39,713 nt of DNA, from NCBI GenBank assembly GCA_031273325.1, contig JAISSB010000022.1, positions 1 to 39,713 of the forward strand, read 5' to 3'. Each line of letters opens with the position of its first letter. Within the stretch, counting starts at the first letter, position 1. The position numbers and the translations under genes were made by a program. This document shows, in pieces, positions 27,889 through 38,400 of this stretch. The stretch is from Treponema sp. (lineage in GTDB: Bacteria > Spirochaetota > Spirochaetia > Treponematales > Breznakiellaceae). Under the pieces are notes generated by a model. The model was not told where the DNA came from and ran no database searches. It saw only the letters and a program-made list of their open reading frames with translations.

Positions 27889-27920
27889 CGCCTTCCCGCC
27901 TCTTGGCGGGAGGGCGTTTT
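27889..27920 (+). terminator. Strong hairpin terminator, 12-bp stem CGCCTTCCCGCC-TCTT-GGCGGGAGGGCG-TTTT
   Basis: Direct inverted repeat with one G-T pair, then TTTT. Confidence 0.85.
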
Positions 27921-28107
27921 GCTAATATGGGGTAAAAAAATTTTAATATAAATAAATAATATTGGAAATCAAAAAATAATAAAAAGACAACTTCGGGGTC
28001 TGTCCTCCTTTACTCCGGGTCTGTGATTTATGGGTTACTCCTATCTTCACCGTGCCAGAATCCAACCAGATTCCATACCATAATCCAACGGAAGACCTAT
28101 TATAAGG

Positions 28108-28132
28108 AAACCCGCTTTATACGCGGTTTTTT
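28108..28132 (+). terminator. Possible terminator CCGC-TTTATAC-GCGG-TTTTTT
   Basis: Short stem and U6; no gene immediately upstream on this strand. Confidence 0.4.
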
Positions 28133-28228
28133 CAGGGTATGTGGTACCGTTTAAAAATATTGTTGACAACCCTATCTTTTCCTAGTAGCCTTAACGTATA
28201 GAATAAGCCACAATTTTAGGAGGGCTCT

Positions 28229-29368
28229 ATGGCAAAAGTAGAACTGAAAGGTATCAGTAAGGTGTATGAGGGTAATATTCGTGCTGTAGATAATGCGAAT
28301 ATCACGGTTGAGGACAAAGAATTTGTTGTTTTTGTAGGTCCTTCAGGGTGCGGTAAATCAACAACACTTCGCATGGTTGCTGGTTTGGAAGATATTTCTG
28401 AAGGTGAACTGTTGATTGACGGGGAACGCATGAACGACACACCGCCGAAAGATCGGAATATTGCTATGGTATTCCAAAATTACGCACTTTATCCTCATAT
28501 GACAGTGTATGATAACATGGCATTTGGGTTACGCATTAAAAAGGTCGAAAAAGTTGAAATTGATCGCCGAGTTCACGAGGCTGCGCGTATTTTGGATATT
28601 GAAAAATTCCTTGACCGAAAACCTAAAGCTCTCTCAGGAGGTCAACGGCAGCGTGTCGCGGTCGGTCGTGCAATAGTCCGAAACCCGAAAGTCTTCCTTT
28701 TTGACGAACCGCTTTCAAACCTCGATGCAAAATTACGGGTAACTATGCGCGGAGAAATTTCCAGTCTGCACTACCGTCTTAACGCAACAATGATTTACGT
28801 CACGCACGACCAGGTTGAAGCTATGACTATGGCAAGTAAAATCGTTGTTATGAAAGACGGTAAAGTACAACAAATTGGAGCGCCGCTTGATCTGTACGCA
28901 TACCCGATCAACAAATTTGTTGCTGGTTTTATTGGTTCTCCGCCAATGAATTTCATTACCGTTAAAGTAACTGGCAGCGGGGACGCACTAGAGCTTGACG
29001 AAGGTTCTTTCAAAATCAAACCACACCCAAACCATGTTGCTGACCTGAAAAAATTTATTGGTAAAGAAGTATTTTTTGGTATTCGGCCTGAAGATCTCCA
29101 ACTTGTTCCTTCTCAGCAGGCGGACAGTTTGCCCGTGAAAATTACAGTTGTAGAGCCGCTTGGTGCTGATATTCACCTGTGGTTAACGACTGTTGGGAGC
29201 CTTGCTCAACAGGTTGTTGCGCGAACTGAACCCATACAAACATTTAAAGTGAATGACATAGTTCACTTTGTTCCACGGTTGGAAAAAGCACGGTACTTTG
29301 ACAAGGACACGGAATTATCTGCTCTGACAAATGCAGGTTCGAAATCGCCTATTCCAATAGCAAAATAA
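28229..29368 (+). CDS. ABC transporter ATP-binding protein, MalK/UgpC/MsmK type
   Basis: Walker A GPSGCGKST, signature LSGGQRQRVAVGRAI, Walker B VFLFDEPLSNLDAKLR, C-terminal regulatory OB domains. Confidence 0.95.
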   Translation: MAKVELKGISKVYEGNIRAVDNANITVEDKEFVVFVGPSGCGKSTTLRMVAGLEDISEGELLIDGERMNDTPPKDRNIAMVFQNYALYPHMTVYDNMAFGLRIKKVEKVEIDRRVHEAARILDIEKFLDRKPKALSGGQRQRVAVGRAIVRNPKVFLFDEPLSNLDAKLRVTMRGEISSLHYRLNATMIYVTHDQVEAMTMASKIVVMKDGKVQQIGAPLDLYAYPINKFVAGFIGSPPMNFITVKVTGSGDALELDEGSFKIKPHPNHVADLKKFIGKEVFFGIRPEDLQLVPSQQADSLPVKITVVEPLGADIHLWLTTVGSLAQQVVARTEPIQTFKVNDIVHFVPRLEKARYFDKDTELSALTNAGSKSPIPIAK

Positions 29369-29407
29369 TTTTTCGGAGAGGAGTTGTATGTGATATAACT
29401 TCTCTCT

Positions 29408-29842
29408 ATGGTTTTATCTAATCCTATTATGAATGTATATGTAACTGTCTTATTTTTTCTGTGTAGTACGCTGTATACTTTTTCTCAAGAACTTGGGACA
29501 ATTCCTCAAGAGGTGTGGAGACCGGACCGTTCAGAGGCTTTGCGTTATCCGCAAGATATGCGTATTGGAGAAATTGGTCGCGGCAGTGCGCCGGAAAGCG
29601 CATACCGTTTTGCACAACAGTTTATAGAGCAACTTAAAGAATCAGCCGACTATCCTTCAATTACTCAACAAATTAAGGGAACAAACCGTGTTCGAGTCGG
29701 TGGGGGAAGAGAAGAACCGGACGGTTGTATGTCTTTTCTCTTTCATTTTTGGGGACAAGAGATCTCAGTCACCGGAGAATTGTACGTGCGTATGGTTGAC
29801 AATATATGGATTTGTGACGATGTTGTTCTTAACGGTTCATAA
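29408..29842 (+). CDS. Small secreted hypothetical protein
   Basis: Signal peptide (VTVLFFLCSTLYTFSQ); ORF fits the gap before the downstream gene. Confidence 0.6.
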   Translation: MVLSNPIMNVYVTVLFFLCSTLYTFSQELGTIPQEVWRPDRSEALRYPQDMRIGEIGRGSAPESAYRFAQQFIEQLKESADYPSITQQIKGTNRVRVGGGREEPDGCMSFLFHFWGQEISVTGELYVRMVDNIWICDDVVLNGS

Positions 29843-29894
29843 AAAAGCTTGTATAGAGCCTTTGTATGTGTACTTTAAAGCATGAGAGCGTAGT

Positions 29895-30989
29895 ATGAAA
29901 AAATTTCTAATATTTTTTATGTGTATTTCTTCTGTATCGTTTGCACAAAATATTCGTCCGTACTGGTTCATTTTTGAGGAAGGGAAAAAGGCGTTCCGTG
30001 ACGGAGATTACGGTCCCGCGTTAATTGCCTTTGAAGAAGCTCGTCACGAGCGGCGTATTATGTATGAACGTATGGAGCAAGAGTTAATCAATCTTTTATC
30101 CACTAATGAAGTACGAACCTTTAATGATGATTTGAATAGAGTGGAGCAATATGTAGCAGAACGATATTTGGTTAATGCTCAAGCAGCATTAGACGAGCTG
30201 TACTACAGGGTACCTAAAGAGTCATTGAATGGTTCTGCTTTACAAGCGCTTGCAGAAATAGGACACCTGAAGGATTATCCTGAAGCTGAATATTGGGTAG
30301 GGGAAACGTATCGCGTTGAAGGAGAGTTAACCATTGCCCTTAAACAGTATGAAAAAGCTTATCAACAAAGAGATTTGCTTGAAAATCCCGGTTTTGCAAT
30401 AGAGATTCTGTACAAGATGGTAGATATCCACCGGATCCGTCAAGAATATTTTGCTATGGAGCGGCGAGCCCTTGAAATTTTAGAACAAGACACGTTATGG
30501 TCGCGCGACACAAATGCACAAACACGGACTATTATGATGCGTATTATCGATAATGAAGGTATTAACCGTTTTTTAACTATATATCGGTACAATAATCCAA
30601 GCGTTGAACAAGCACATCGATTGTTAGGCTTATACTATTATTCTTCAGGGCGCTATAATTTGGCAGCAGATCATTTAATGTTTTCTTTTCTGATTCAGAA
30701 CAGTCTTTTGGCAAGAGAAGTAAGTTACGGTCGTTTTGATTTTCGTTTTACAACACTAGAAGCGCTGTTAAGCGAAGCACAGCAAAAACCCGGAGTTAAT
30801 AGTTATCTTGAAACGGTTGAATATTACAAAACAATATATTATTGCGGTGCTGCATGGTATGCTTCGGGAAGATCTGGTTCTCAGTTTTGGAGGTTTTTAA
30901 CAAATCAACCTCAAGCAGGAGAATGGGAAGTTCGTGCACGGAATCAATTAAGAAGTCCTTCCATTGAAGGAAGGCAAGCTCAGTTTTAA
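29895..30989 (+). CDS. Secreted TPR-like helical repeat protein
   Basis: Signal peptide; 'FRDGDYGPALIAFEEAR', 'YWVGETYRVEGELTIALKQYEKAYQ', 'HRLLGLYYYSSGRYNLAADHLMFS'. Confidence 0.75.
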   Translation: MKKFLIFFMCISSVSFAQNIRPYWFIFEEGKKAFRDGDYGPALIAFEEARHERRIMYERMEQELINLLSTNEVRTFNDDLNRVEQYVAERYLVNAQAALDELYYRVPKESLNGSALQALAEIGHLKDYPEAEYWVGETYRVEGELTIALKQYEKAYQQRDLLENPGFAIEILYKMVDIHRIRQEYFAMERRALEILEQDTLWSRDTNAQTRTIMMRIIDNEGINRFLTIYRYNNPSVEQAHRLLGLYYYSSGRYNLAADHLMFSFLIQNSLLAREVSYGRFDFRFTTLEALLSEAQQKPGVNSYLETVEYYKTIYYCGAAWYASGRSGSQFWRFLTNQPQAGEWEVRARNQLRSPSIEGRQAQF

Positions 30990-30999
30990 CTTTTTTAAC

Positions 31000-31917
31000 T
31001 TATTGAAAGTCTTTTTCAGTTACGAGAAATCGTGCTGTAGTCCAGGCTGATAATGGATATGCATAGAGAGAACCACGTACCGTCGCAGTACGGCGATTAT
31101 ATTCATCGGCACTTCCAAGCAGAATAACCCGAACAGTTCCGTCGTCCAGTTCTACACTCAAGCGATACTCTTCAGACGGAAGCATTTGATTAATATTTTC
31201 TCCTTCAGCATTAAGCACGGTACGGATATACGTTTCAACTTTTTGAGTATCTACTGTTTGCCCATCGCATACCCATGTCTTTTCATTGCGTACTAATACG
31301 AACGGTTCAATATAGTCCTGACCGGTTAGCATGAGACGCTGTACTTGCTCAACGTTCACTGTGTCCGGCAATAGGCGAAGATCGCACCATGAAAGAAAGT
31401 TGCTTTTGGCATAACTTGCAAGCGCATTTTGACCTACACGCACACTGTCTTCTCCGTTGATTCGAAAATAGCTTCCGGTACCACTTGCATTGTTTACACC
31501 AACGAGGAGATCGAGCAACGTAGCATTGGAATCAGACACAATTATGTGAGAAGCTTGAGCAGAATCAACGCCTAATTGTATATGGGACTTTGTAGAATTA
31601 CTGTAAATAGGATAATGACTTTTCGTTGAAAGAAGGTGTAACAAGTCTTCAACTCGTGCTTGTTTTACTGGATACATAGTATTGTCGCGAAGAGCAAACC
31701 ATACAGAATCTGATCGTTGCAGTATAATCTGTTCGTCACTATCAGTTGAAGTAAGTTCGATTGAAGAAGCTTGTACTAACTGTCGGGCATTAAGCCAAAC
31801 AAGTGCGGCTGAGCGCCTATTGACACGTTCAGGATCAAACATGACGCTGAGTACTAAAAGTACTATCAATATGCCAGCCGCACTGGAAAGGATTGTTATC
31901 TTTTTTTGATAGGTCAT
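31000..31917 (-). CDS. DUF4340-like membrane-anchored protein
   Basis: N-terminal TM; 'IILQRSDSVWFALRDNTMYPVKQARVEDLLHLLST', 'LLVGVNNASGTGSYFRINGEDSVRVGQNALASY'. Confidence 0.72.
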   Translation of the reverse strand: MTYQKKITILSSAAGILIVLLVLSVMFDPERVNRRSAALVWLNARQLVQASSIELTSTDSDEQIILQRSDSVWFALRDNTMYPVKQARVEDLLHLLSTKSHYPIYSNSTKSHIQLGVDSAQASHIIVSDSNATLLDLLVGVNNASGTGSYFRINGEDSVRVGQNALASYAKSNFLSWCDLRLLPDTVNVEQVQRLMLTGQDYIEPFVLVRNEKTWVCDGQTVDTQKVETYIRTVLNAEGENINQMLPSEEYRLSVELDDGTVRVILLGSADEYNRRTATVRGSLYAYPLSAWTTARFLVTEKDFQ

Positions 31918-31935
31918 AGTACTAGTATGACTGTT

Positions 31936-32490
31936 TTAAAAATATCTTTTCAATAGTCCGCGGAAACCCGCACAATGGCGCGCTTCGTCACGTGCCATTT
32001 CATGTACCGTATCATGAATAGCGTCGTACCCTTTCTCTTTGGCACGTTTTGCAATATCTGTTTTACCTGCACAAGCACCGTATTCTGCTTCAACCCGCAA
32101 TTCTAAATTCTTTTTCGTATTGTCTGTGATCACTTCACCGAGCAGTTCTGCAAATTTAGCTGCATGTTCAGCTTCTTCAAAAGCATACCTCTTGTACGCT
32201 TCAGCAATTTCCGGATAACCTTCACGTTCTGCGACGCGACTCATTGCAAGGTACATACCAACTTCTGAACATTCTCCATTGAAATGGGCGCGCAAATCAT
32301 CTTTAATGTCTCTTTCAACATCACTTGCAATACCAATTTTATGCTCTGCGGCAAAACTCTGATCTCCAGTTATTTTTTCCTTGAATTTTGCAGCTGGTAC
32401 TTTACACTGTGGACAAAATTCCGGTGGATTGTCACCGGTGTACACATATCCACATACTGAGCAAACAAAAGTTTTCATTTTTTCCTCCAT
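31936..32490 (-). CDS. Reverse rubrerythrin (N-terminal rubredoxin domain plus di-iron domain)
   Basis: '[25 protein letters not shown]' at the N-terminus; '[45 protein letters not shown]', 'DEARH'. Internal Met at 32478 is an alternative start. Confidence 0.93.
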   Translation of the reverse strand: MEEKMKTFVCSVCGYVYTGDNPPEFCPQCKVPAAKFKEKITGDQSFAAEHKIGIASDVERDIKDDLRAHFNGECSEVGMYLAMSRVAEREGYPEIAEAYKRYAFEEAEHAAKFAELLGEVITDNTKKNLELRVEAEYGACAGKTDIAKRAKEKGYDAIHDTVHEMARDEARHCAGFRGLLKRYF

Positions 32491-32503
32491 ACAACAAGCA
32501 GCT

Positions 32504-32893
32504 TTACTGCTGTTTTTGATCGTTACGCTGAATGCACGCGACGCAGAAACCGTAAAATACTGACTGTTGGCACTTAATCACAAAATTATCCGGTACCTCC
32601 GGATTTAGTACCTTAATTTCAGGAATATCTTGGATTAGGCCACAGTGCATACAGATTACATGCGAATGTGGCATAACATCTCCGTCGAATCGTTCCTCAC
32701 CATCAATTATTCCAATCGACTTAATCTGTTCTTCATGTTTTAGTATCACAAGATTCCGATATACTGTACCGAGTGATAGATCAGAAATAATTGGTTTAAG
32801 CGCTCTGTAAATGGAACGCGCACTAGGATGTTCCTTCGTTGACCGCACAGTCTGAAGCACCGCGTCACGTTTCTTACTATGTTTTCTTATCAT
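32504..32893 (-). CDS. Fur-family regulator, PerR-like
   Basis: '[30 protein letters not shown]', '[15 protein letters not shown]', C-terminal CxxC; start taken at internal Met [10 protein letters not shown]. Confidence 0.85.
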   Translation of the reverse strand: MIRKHSKKRDAVLQTVRSTKEHPSARSIYRALKPIISDLSLGTVYRNLVILKHEEQIKSIGIIDGEERFDGDVMPHSHVICMHCGLIQDIPEIKVLNPEVPDNFVIKCQQSVFYGFCVACIQRNDQKQQ

Positions 32894-33375
32894 AATAGTA
32901 ATTATTCTTAATATACTAATAAATACGGAGAAAGTCAAGCTTTATGGAAAAAAGAAAGCTCACTGTTCTGTGGGATGGAATTCCTTGTCAATGGTTATTG
33001 GTACTGTACTGGTTATGGAAGCTGAACAAATATCTCCACAAGTTCGTTATCACAAAGCACGGGAACTCTGTCCAATCTTCTAACGGTATTCTTGCAAACG
33101 ACTGAGAAATAGGTGTTATTAGTTTGGCGAAACCTTAATGCTAACCGTACAAAGAAAACATGGCACTTCAACAGTTCCAAAAAGGCGAAACAGCTTTCCT
33201 TTCCGTAGAGAAAAGAGTACGGTCTTACCAAACATCACTGCGGTGCATAAACCAGTATTATGTGCATACCAACGAGTTCAAACGTACATAGCTATGTACG
33301 ATCCTCTGAGAGAAGCTGATATCTCATTGAATGTGCATAATTGTACAATCATTCCATACCGTATATACTTACCGT

Positions 33376-33864
33376 ATGATTATTTGCAACCGGTATGAAA
33401 CCCCGCTTGGTACAGTGAGTGTACGTGCCGAATCAAAAACTGGTGTATGGGAACTTATCGGCTTATATTTCGAAGACATGGTATGTACATATCATAAATC
33501 ACAGAATATTCATCTGTTCAGTGCCGTCAAGCAATGGTTGGATTCATATTTTACCGGAAAGCCAGCGCCATACGGTATTCCTTTCACATTATACGGAACA
33601 CCTTTTCAAAAAAGCGTGTGGAATGCAATTCAAGAGATCCCATACGGTGCAACAGTTTCTTACAAAGCACTCGCAGAAAAACTTGGAACGCATGCTCGTG
33701 CTGTGGGTCAAGCTACCGCTCGTAATCCTCTTTCAATTATCATACCGTGCCACCGGGTTATTGGTACCAATGGTACATTAGTTGGGTATGGCGGTGGATT
33801 AAACCGAAAGAAAGCGCTCCTTGATTTAGAGCAATCGTTTATAGCTACCCCGCGATTACAGTAA
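33376..33864 (+). CDS. ogt: Methylated-DNA--protein-cysteine methyltransferase
   Basis: 'TPFQKSVWNAIQEIPYGATVSYKALAEKLG', 'PLSIIIPCHRVIGTNGTLVGYGGGLNRKKALLDLE'. Confidence 0.95.
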   Translation: MIICNRYETPLGTVSVRAESKTGVWELIGLYFEDMVCTYHKSQNIHLFSAVKQWLDSYFTGKPAPYGIPFTLYGTPFQKSVWNAIQEIPYGATVSYKALAEKLGTHARAVGQATARNPLSIIIPCHRVIGTNGTLVGYGGGLNRKKALLDLEQSFIATPRLQ

Positions 33865-33880
33865 TGTCTCTAGTTTTTTT

Positions 33881-34111
33881 TGGGTCTATCCCCATTTGTT
33901 GGGAATCTGCCTTTAGATTTCGAGGTCTGTCCCTGTTTGTCAGAATCTGGGTTCAGAGGTCTGTCCCCCGTGGAACCCATTCTTCTGATTCGAACTCACT
34001 GCTCTCTGATCAGAACTCATTCCATTCTAAGACGAACTCGTTATACTTTGATCCTTTCGAGGTCTGTCCCTATTTGTGGGAATCTGCTTTTGGATTCCGG
34101 GGTCTGTCCCC
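33881..34111. repeat. Array D: GGTCTGTCCC-core repeats alternating with GGAATC...GATTCC-type hairpins
   Basis: Four GGTCT(G/A)TCCC copies plus tgggtctatcccc; spacers include GGAATC-TGCTTTTG-GATTCC. Confidence 0.9.
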
Positions 34112-34218
34112 ACATATCCATATTTAAGGAAAAAAACTCATAGTAATACCCATGTCTTAGTAAGACTAGACTTTTTTGTTAAGCTTCTATACACTCTCAC
34201 TTAATAAGGAGGCTTATT

Positions 34219-35025
34219 ATGAATATTAAAAGGGTAGCGCTTATTGCTTTGTTAGCAGCGGCTACAACGGTTTCTGTCTTTGCTTCAGGGCAACGGAGCG
34301 GAGCTGCTTCGCGGGTTTTGAAAGTGGGGGCAACCCCGGTTCCCCATGCAGAATTATTGAATCTTGTTAAAAGCGATCTGACAGCCGCCGGTATCGATCT
34401 GCAGGTTTTAGAGTTTACCGATTATGTAACACCAAACACCGCTCTCATTGCAGGCGATTTGGATGCAAATTTCTTCCAGCATATCCCTTATCTTGGATCT
34501 AATCAGGATTGGGTTAATGCGCTCGTGTCCGCTTTCGGCGTGCATGTCGAGCCGCTTGGGTTGTATTCTTCAAAAGTTAAAGCGGTAACCGAGCTGGCAG
34601 ACGGTGCGGCGATTGCGATTCCCAATGACCCGACCAACGAAGGAAGGGCGCTCTTACTGCTCCAGTCGAATGGGTTGATCAGTTTGTCTGCGGACGCGGG
34701 ACTCACTGCAACACCCCGCGACATTCGGAGTAACCCGAAGAATTTTACGTTCCGCGAGTTAGAAGCGGCGCAACTGCCCCGAGCGCTCGGCGACGTTGAT
34801 GCGGCAATTATAAACGGAAATTATGCGCTTGAAGCCGGGCTGAACCCGGTTCAAGATTCGTTCATTCTTGAAGGAGCCGATTCCCCCTACGTGAATATCG
34901 TCGTGGTACGAAAAGGCTTTGAGCAAGACCCGCGCATCCAAGCGCTTGCAACAGCACTGCGCTCGCAAAAAGTAAAAGACTATATCAACGCACACTGGGA
35001 AGGAAGCGTTGTCGCCATTTTTTAA
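34219..35025 (+). CDS. MetQ/NlpA-family substrate-binding protein
   Basis: 'LKVGATPVPHAELLNLVKSDLTAAGIDLQVLEFTDYVTPNTALIAGDLDANFFQHIPYL', 'AIPNDPTNEGRALLLLQSNGLI'; RBS aaggagg. Confidence 0.93.
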   Translation: MNIKRVALIALLAAATTVSVFASGQRSGAASRVLKVGATPVPHAELLNLVKSDLTAAGIDLQVLEFTDYVTPNTALIAGDLDANFFQHIPYLGSNQDWVNALVSAFGVHVEPLGLYSSKVKAVTELADGAAIAIPNDPTNEGRALLLLQSNGLISLSADAGLTATPRDIRSNPKNFTFRELEAAQLPRALGDVDAAIINGNYALEAGLNPVQDSFILEGADSPYVNIVVVRKGFEQDPRIQALATALRSQKVKDYINAHWEGSVVAIF

Positions 35026-35048
35026 TCATTTTTAAAATATTAATAGCG

Positions 35049-35068
35049 AGAGGAACGCACGTTCCTCT
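35049..35068. other. Perfect 9-bp inverted repeat AGAGGAACG-CA-CGTTCCTCT downstream of metQ-like gene
   Basis: Direct reading; no U tract follows. Confidence 0.9.
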
Positions 35069-35260
35069 TGGTACAAAGTGCGGAGAACACCACCGCAAAA
35101 ACCAGCACAACAATTTTTTCTTTTCAACTTACGGATTTTTAAATTAATACGATCTTGATTCATTGAAAACAGTAACAAAAAAAATAAAGAGACATAGACA
35201 CAAAAAAACAACCTGCACGAGAGCAGAAAAAAAATCCATGCACAGCAAAAAAAACAGTAT

Positions 35261-35274
35261 GCCTTTTAAAAGGC
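35261..35274. other. 14-bp perfect palindrome GCCTTTTAAAAGGC in long intergenic region upstream of nrdJ
   Basis: Direct reading. Confidence 0.9.
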
Positions 35275-35398
35275 TGATCGCTCACAAAACTGCTTCAAAC
35301 GGTCATAATAGCTAAGAAATGTGCTGCAATAGAACACTGTAGCAGGGCAGCATACATAGAATTTAAAAAAAGTTAAAGATTTGAGGAGATCACTCAAG

Positions 35399-35427
35399 TT
35401 GTAAGCGCTATTCAATTTCTATACAAT
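35399..35427 (+). promoter_or_regulatory. Putative promoter TTGTAA-N17-TACAAT, -10 ending 6 nt before the nrdJ ATG
   Basis: Motif reading; implies a leaderless or near-leaderless transcript. Confidence 0.6.
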
Positions 35428-35433
35428 ACTGTC

Positions 35434-38400
35434 ATGCATATTGAAAGAAGATTCACCGACTTAACGTCGGGAGCATATAGCGGCATTATCTGGGAGAAGC
35501 GGCACAGTGAGATCCGCAATCCGGACGGTAATGTTGTATTTTTAGAAAAATCGGCAATGGTACCTTCGTTTTGGAGTCAAGTTGCAACAGATATTATTGC
35601 GCAGAAATATTTCCGCAAAGCCGGAGTTCCTCCGGACAAGGTCGAAGAATGGCGAAAATGGGAAACTGTTGAGGATAATGAAGAAGCCGTTATAGACGGA
35701 GCGGAGCATGACGCACGGCAAGTATTTCACCGTTTAGCGTGGACATGGAGGCAATGGGGTAGCGATTTTGGCTTTTTTGATACGGAGGAAGATGCCCGTG
35801 CATTCTATGATGAAACACGGTATATGCTTGTCCACCAGATGGCAGCTCCCAATTCTCCTCAGTGGTTTAATACCGGTTTGTACACGGTCTACGGCATTGA
35901 CGGACCTGCACAGGGACATTTTTATGTGGATCCGGCAGACGGTGTGTGCAAACAATCAGAAAGTGCCTATAAACGTCCCCAACCAAGCGCTTGTTTTATC
36001 CTTTCTCTTGAAGACGACTTAGTTAATGAAAACGGTATTATGGATCTGTTGAGCCGTGAGGCGCGGCTCTTTAAATACGGTTCCGGAACAGGTTCAAATT
36101 TCTCTAAAATTCGTGCAAGCGGCGAGCGGCTTTCAGGAGGCGGTTTTTCGTCTGGTCTCATTTCTTTTTTGAAAATAGGCGACCGTTCTGCCGCAGCGAT
36201 AAAGTCGGGGGGGACAACCCGCCGCGCGGCAAAAATGTTAACCCTTGAAGCAGATCATCCGGATATCGAACAGTACATTAATTGGAAGGTACAGGAAGAA
36301 TACAAGGTTGCTTCTCTTGCAACAGGCTCCGGTGTGATCAAAAGAAACGTGGACGCGCTGAAAAAAGCTTTAACGCATTTCCGCGGTCCGCGTGCCGATT
36401 GCTTTAATCCTGAACGCAACCATGAGCTTGCAACAGCGTTGAGACGGGCTTTATCCGATAAAATCCCGCCGACTTATCTGTACCAGTTACTCAGGCGGCT
36501 TGAACAAAATGATCCGACCGTAGACCCGCCGATATTCTCGACTGTGTGGGACGACGAAGCGTACAATACTGTGTCTGGGCAATCTTCCAACAACAGTATC
36601 CGCCTGACCGACAGTTTTATGCAAGCAGTCATTGAAAAAAAAGATTGGCATTTAACAGAACGGGTCTCCGGATCAACGCGTAAAACGATAAAAGCTGAAA
36701 CGTTATGGGAATATATCGGCCGTGCTGCGTGGCAATGTGCAGATCCCGGTTTGCAATTTCATACGACGATTAACGATTGGCACACATGTCCTGCCGGAGG
36801 AGCTATTCGGGCTTCAAATCCTTGTTCAGAGTATATGTTTTTGGACGATACCGCGTGCAATTTAGCTTCACTGAACCTCACAACATTTTATGACCGGGCA
36901 ACACAGCTATTTGATGTTCCATCGTATCTGCATGCGATTCGGTTATGGACCACTATTTTAGAAATTTCTGTTGGAATGGGACAGTTTCCTTCAAAGAAAA
37001 TAGCTCAACTGTCCTATGAATACCGGACGCTTGGATTAGGTTTTGCTAACGTTGGGACCTTACTGATGCTGATGGGTTTGGCCTATGATTCTCACGAGGG
37101 GCGTGCGGTCGTTGCTGCACTTTCTGCTATACTATCTGGCGAAGCTTATGCACAATCGGCACGGTTAGCTCAAACATTAGGTCCCTTTAAGCGGTTTGCT
37201 GAGAACCGTGAAACTATGCTCCGGGTTATACGGAATCACCGGCGTGCTGCGTTTAATGCTCCGGAAGATGAGTATGAGCATTTACATACAGTGCCGAAAG
37301 GGCTTGATCCCGCCTATTGCCCGAAATATCTGTTAGAAGCCGCCCGGCATGCGTGGGATAAAGCGCTGGACCTCGGCAGTACCTACGGGTTCCGCAACGC
37401 TCAAGTGAGCGCCATTGCTCCTACCGGTACGATTGGTCTCCTTATGGACTGTGATACGACCGGCATTGAACCGGATTTTGCCCTCGTCAAATTTAAAAAA
37501 TTAGCCGGCGGCGGATACTTTAAACTTATTAATCAATCAGTGCCGTACGCACTTGAAAGTCTCGGCTACGATCCTCAAACAGTGCATACGATTAGCACGT
37601 ACATCACCGGTACAAAAACGTTGAGCAACGCTCCGGCAATCAATCATGCTGCATTAGAAGCTAAAGGCTTTGACGCCGAAGCGCTTGCACACGTAGAAGA
37701 AGCTTTAAATAACGCACTTTCGCTTGAATCAGTCTTTACTGTCTGGGTATTAGGAAAAGAATTCATAGAAAAAAATTTAAAGATTCCTGAATCCTTGTGG
37801 TCAATGCCCGGTTTCAGTCTTTTAAATCATATTGGGTTCAGTGCCGAAGAGATTAGCGAGGCGGAACTCTATGCGTGCGGTATGTTAGGGATCGAAGGTG
37901 CGCCATTCCTTAAACCTGAACATTATACGGTATTTGACACAGCAACTCCTTCCGGAAAGAACGGTATCCGTTCTATTGATTGGAAAGCTCACATTGCTAT
38001 GATGGCTGCCGTTCAGCCGTTTGTTTCGGGAGCGATCTCCAAAACGATCAATATGCCGAATACTGCAACCTTTGAGGATGTACAGGGTGCATACATGCTT
38101 TCATGGAAAAGCGCACTCAAAGCAGTCGCTTTGTACCGCGACGGTTCAAAACTGTCTCAACCGCTTTCTTCATTTGCCCCCGGCACCAATCAGCTTGCAG
38201 AAAGTATTATCCGCTTAGAACACGCTGCGCTTGGGCATCCGGTATCTGCTCGGCAACGGGGGCGCAAACAGCTTCCCAACCGTCGGCAAGGGTATACCCA
38301 AAAGGCGCGGATTGGCGGTCATTCTGTCTATATCCGGACCGGTGAGTATGAAGACGGGAGCCTTGGAGAGATTTTTCTTGATATGCACAAAGAAGGGGCA

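Noticed and set aside
23899-27920. Genomic island integrated at tRNA-Asn
   Set aside because: No integrase and no direct repeat of the tRNA 3' end found downstream; tandem tRNAs look like simple gene duplication.
32893-32930. PerR/Fur box in the perR-like promoter
   Set aside because: ATAAT-N4-ATTAT symmetry exists, but spacing does not match the usual 7-1-7 pattern; AT-rich background.
32944-33330. Possible pseudogene between perR-like gene and ogt
   Set aside because: Fragments such as VMEAEQISPQVRYHKARELCPI across frames look protein-like, but I could not assign a family.
33864-34143. ORFs 33864..34127 and 33880..34143
   Set aside because: Translations of core/hairpin repeats in two overlapping frames; no domain.
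34155-34200. Attenuator (GTCTTA-G-TAAGAC ... T6) or S-box ahead of the metQ-like gene
   Set aside because: Stem short and AT-rich; no SAM-riboswitch features seen.
35290-35433. Cobalamin riboswitch or NrdR box upstream of nrdJ
   Set aside because: No convincing B12 box or NrdR-box pair by eye; needs an Infernal/Rfam scan.
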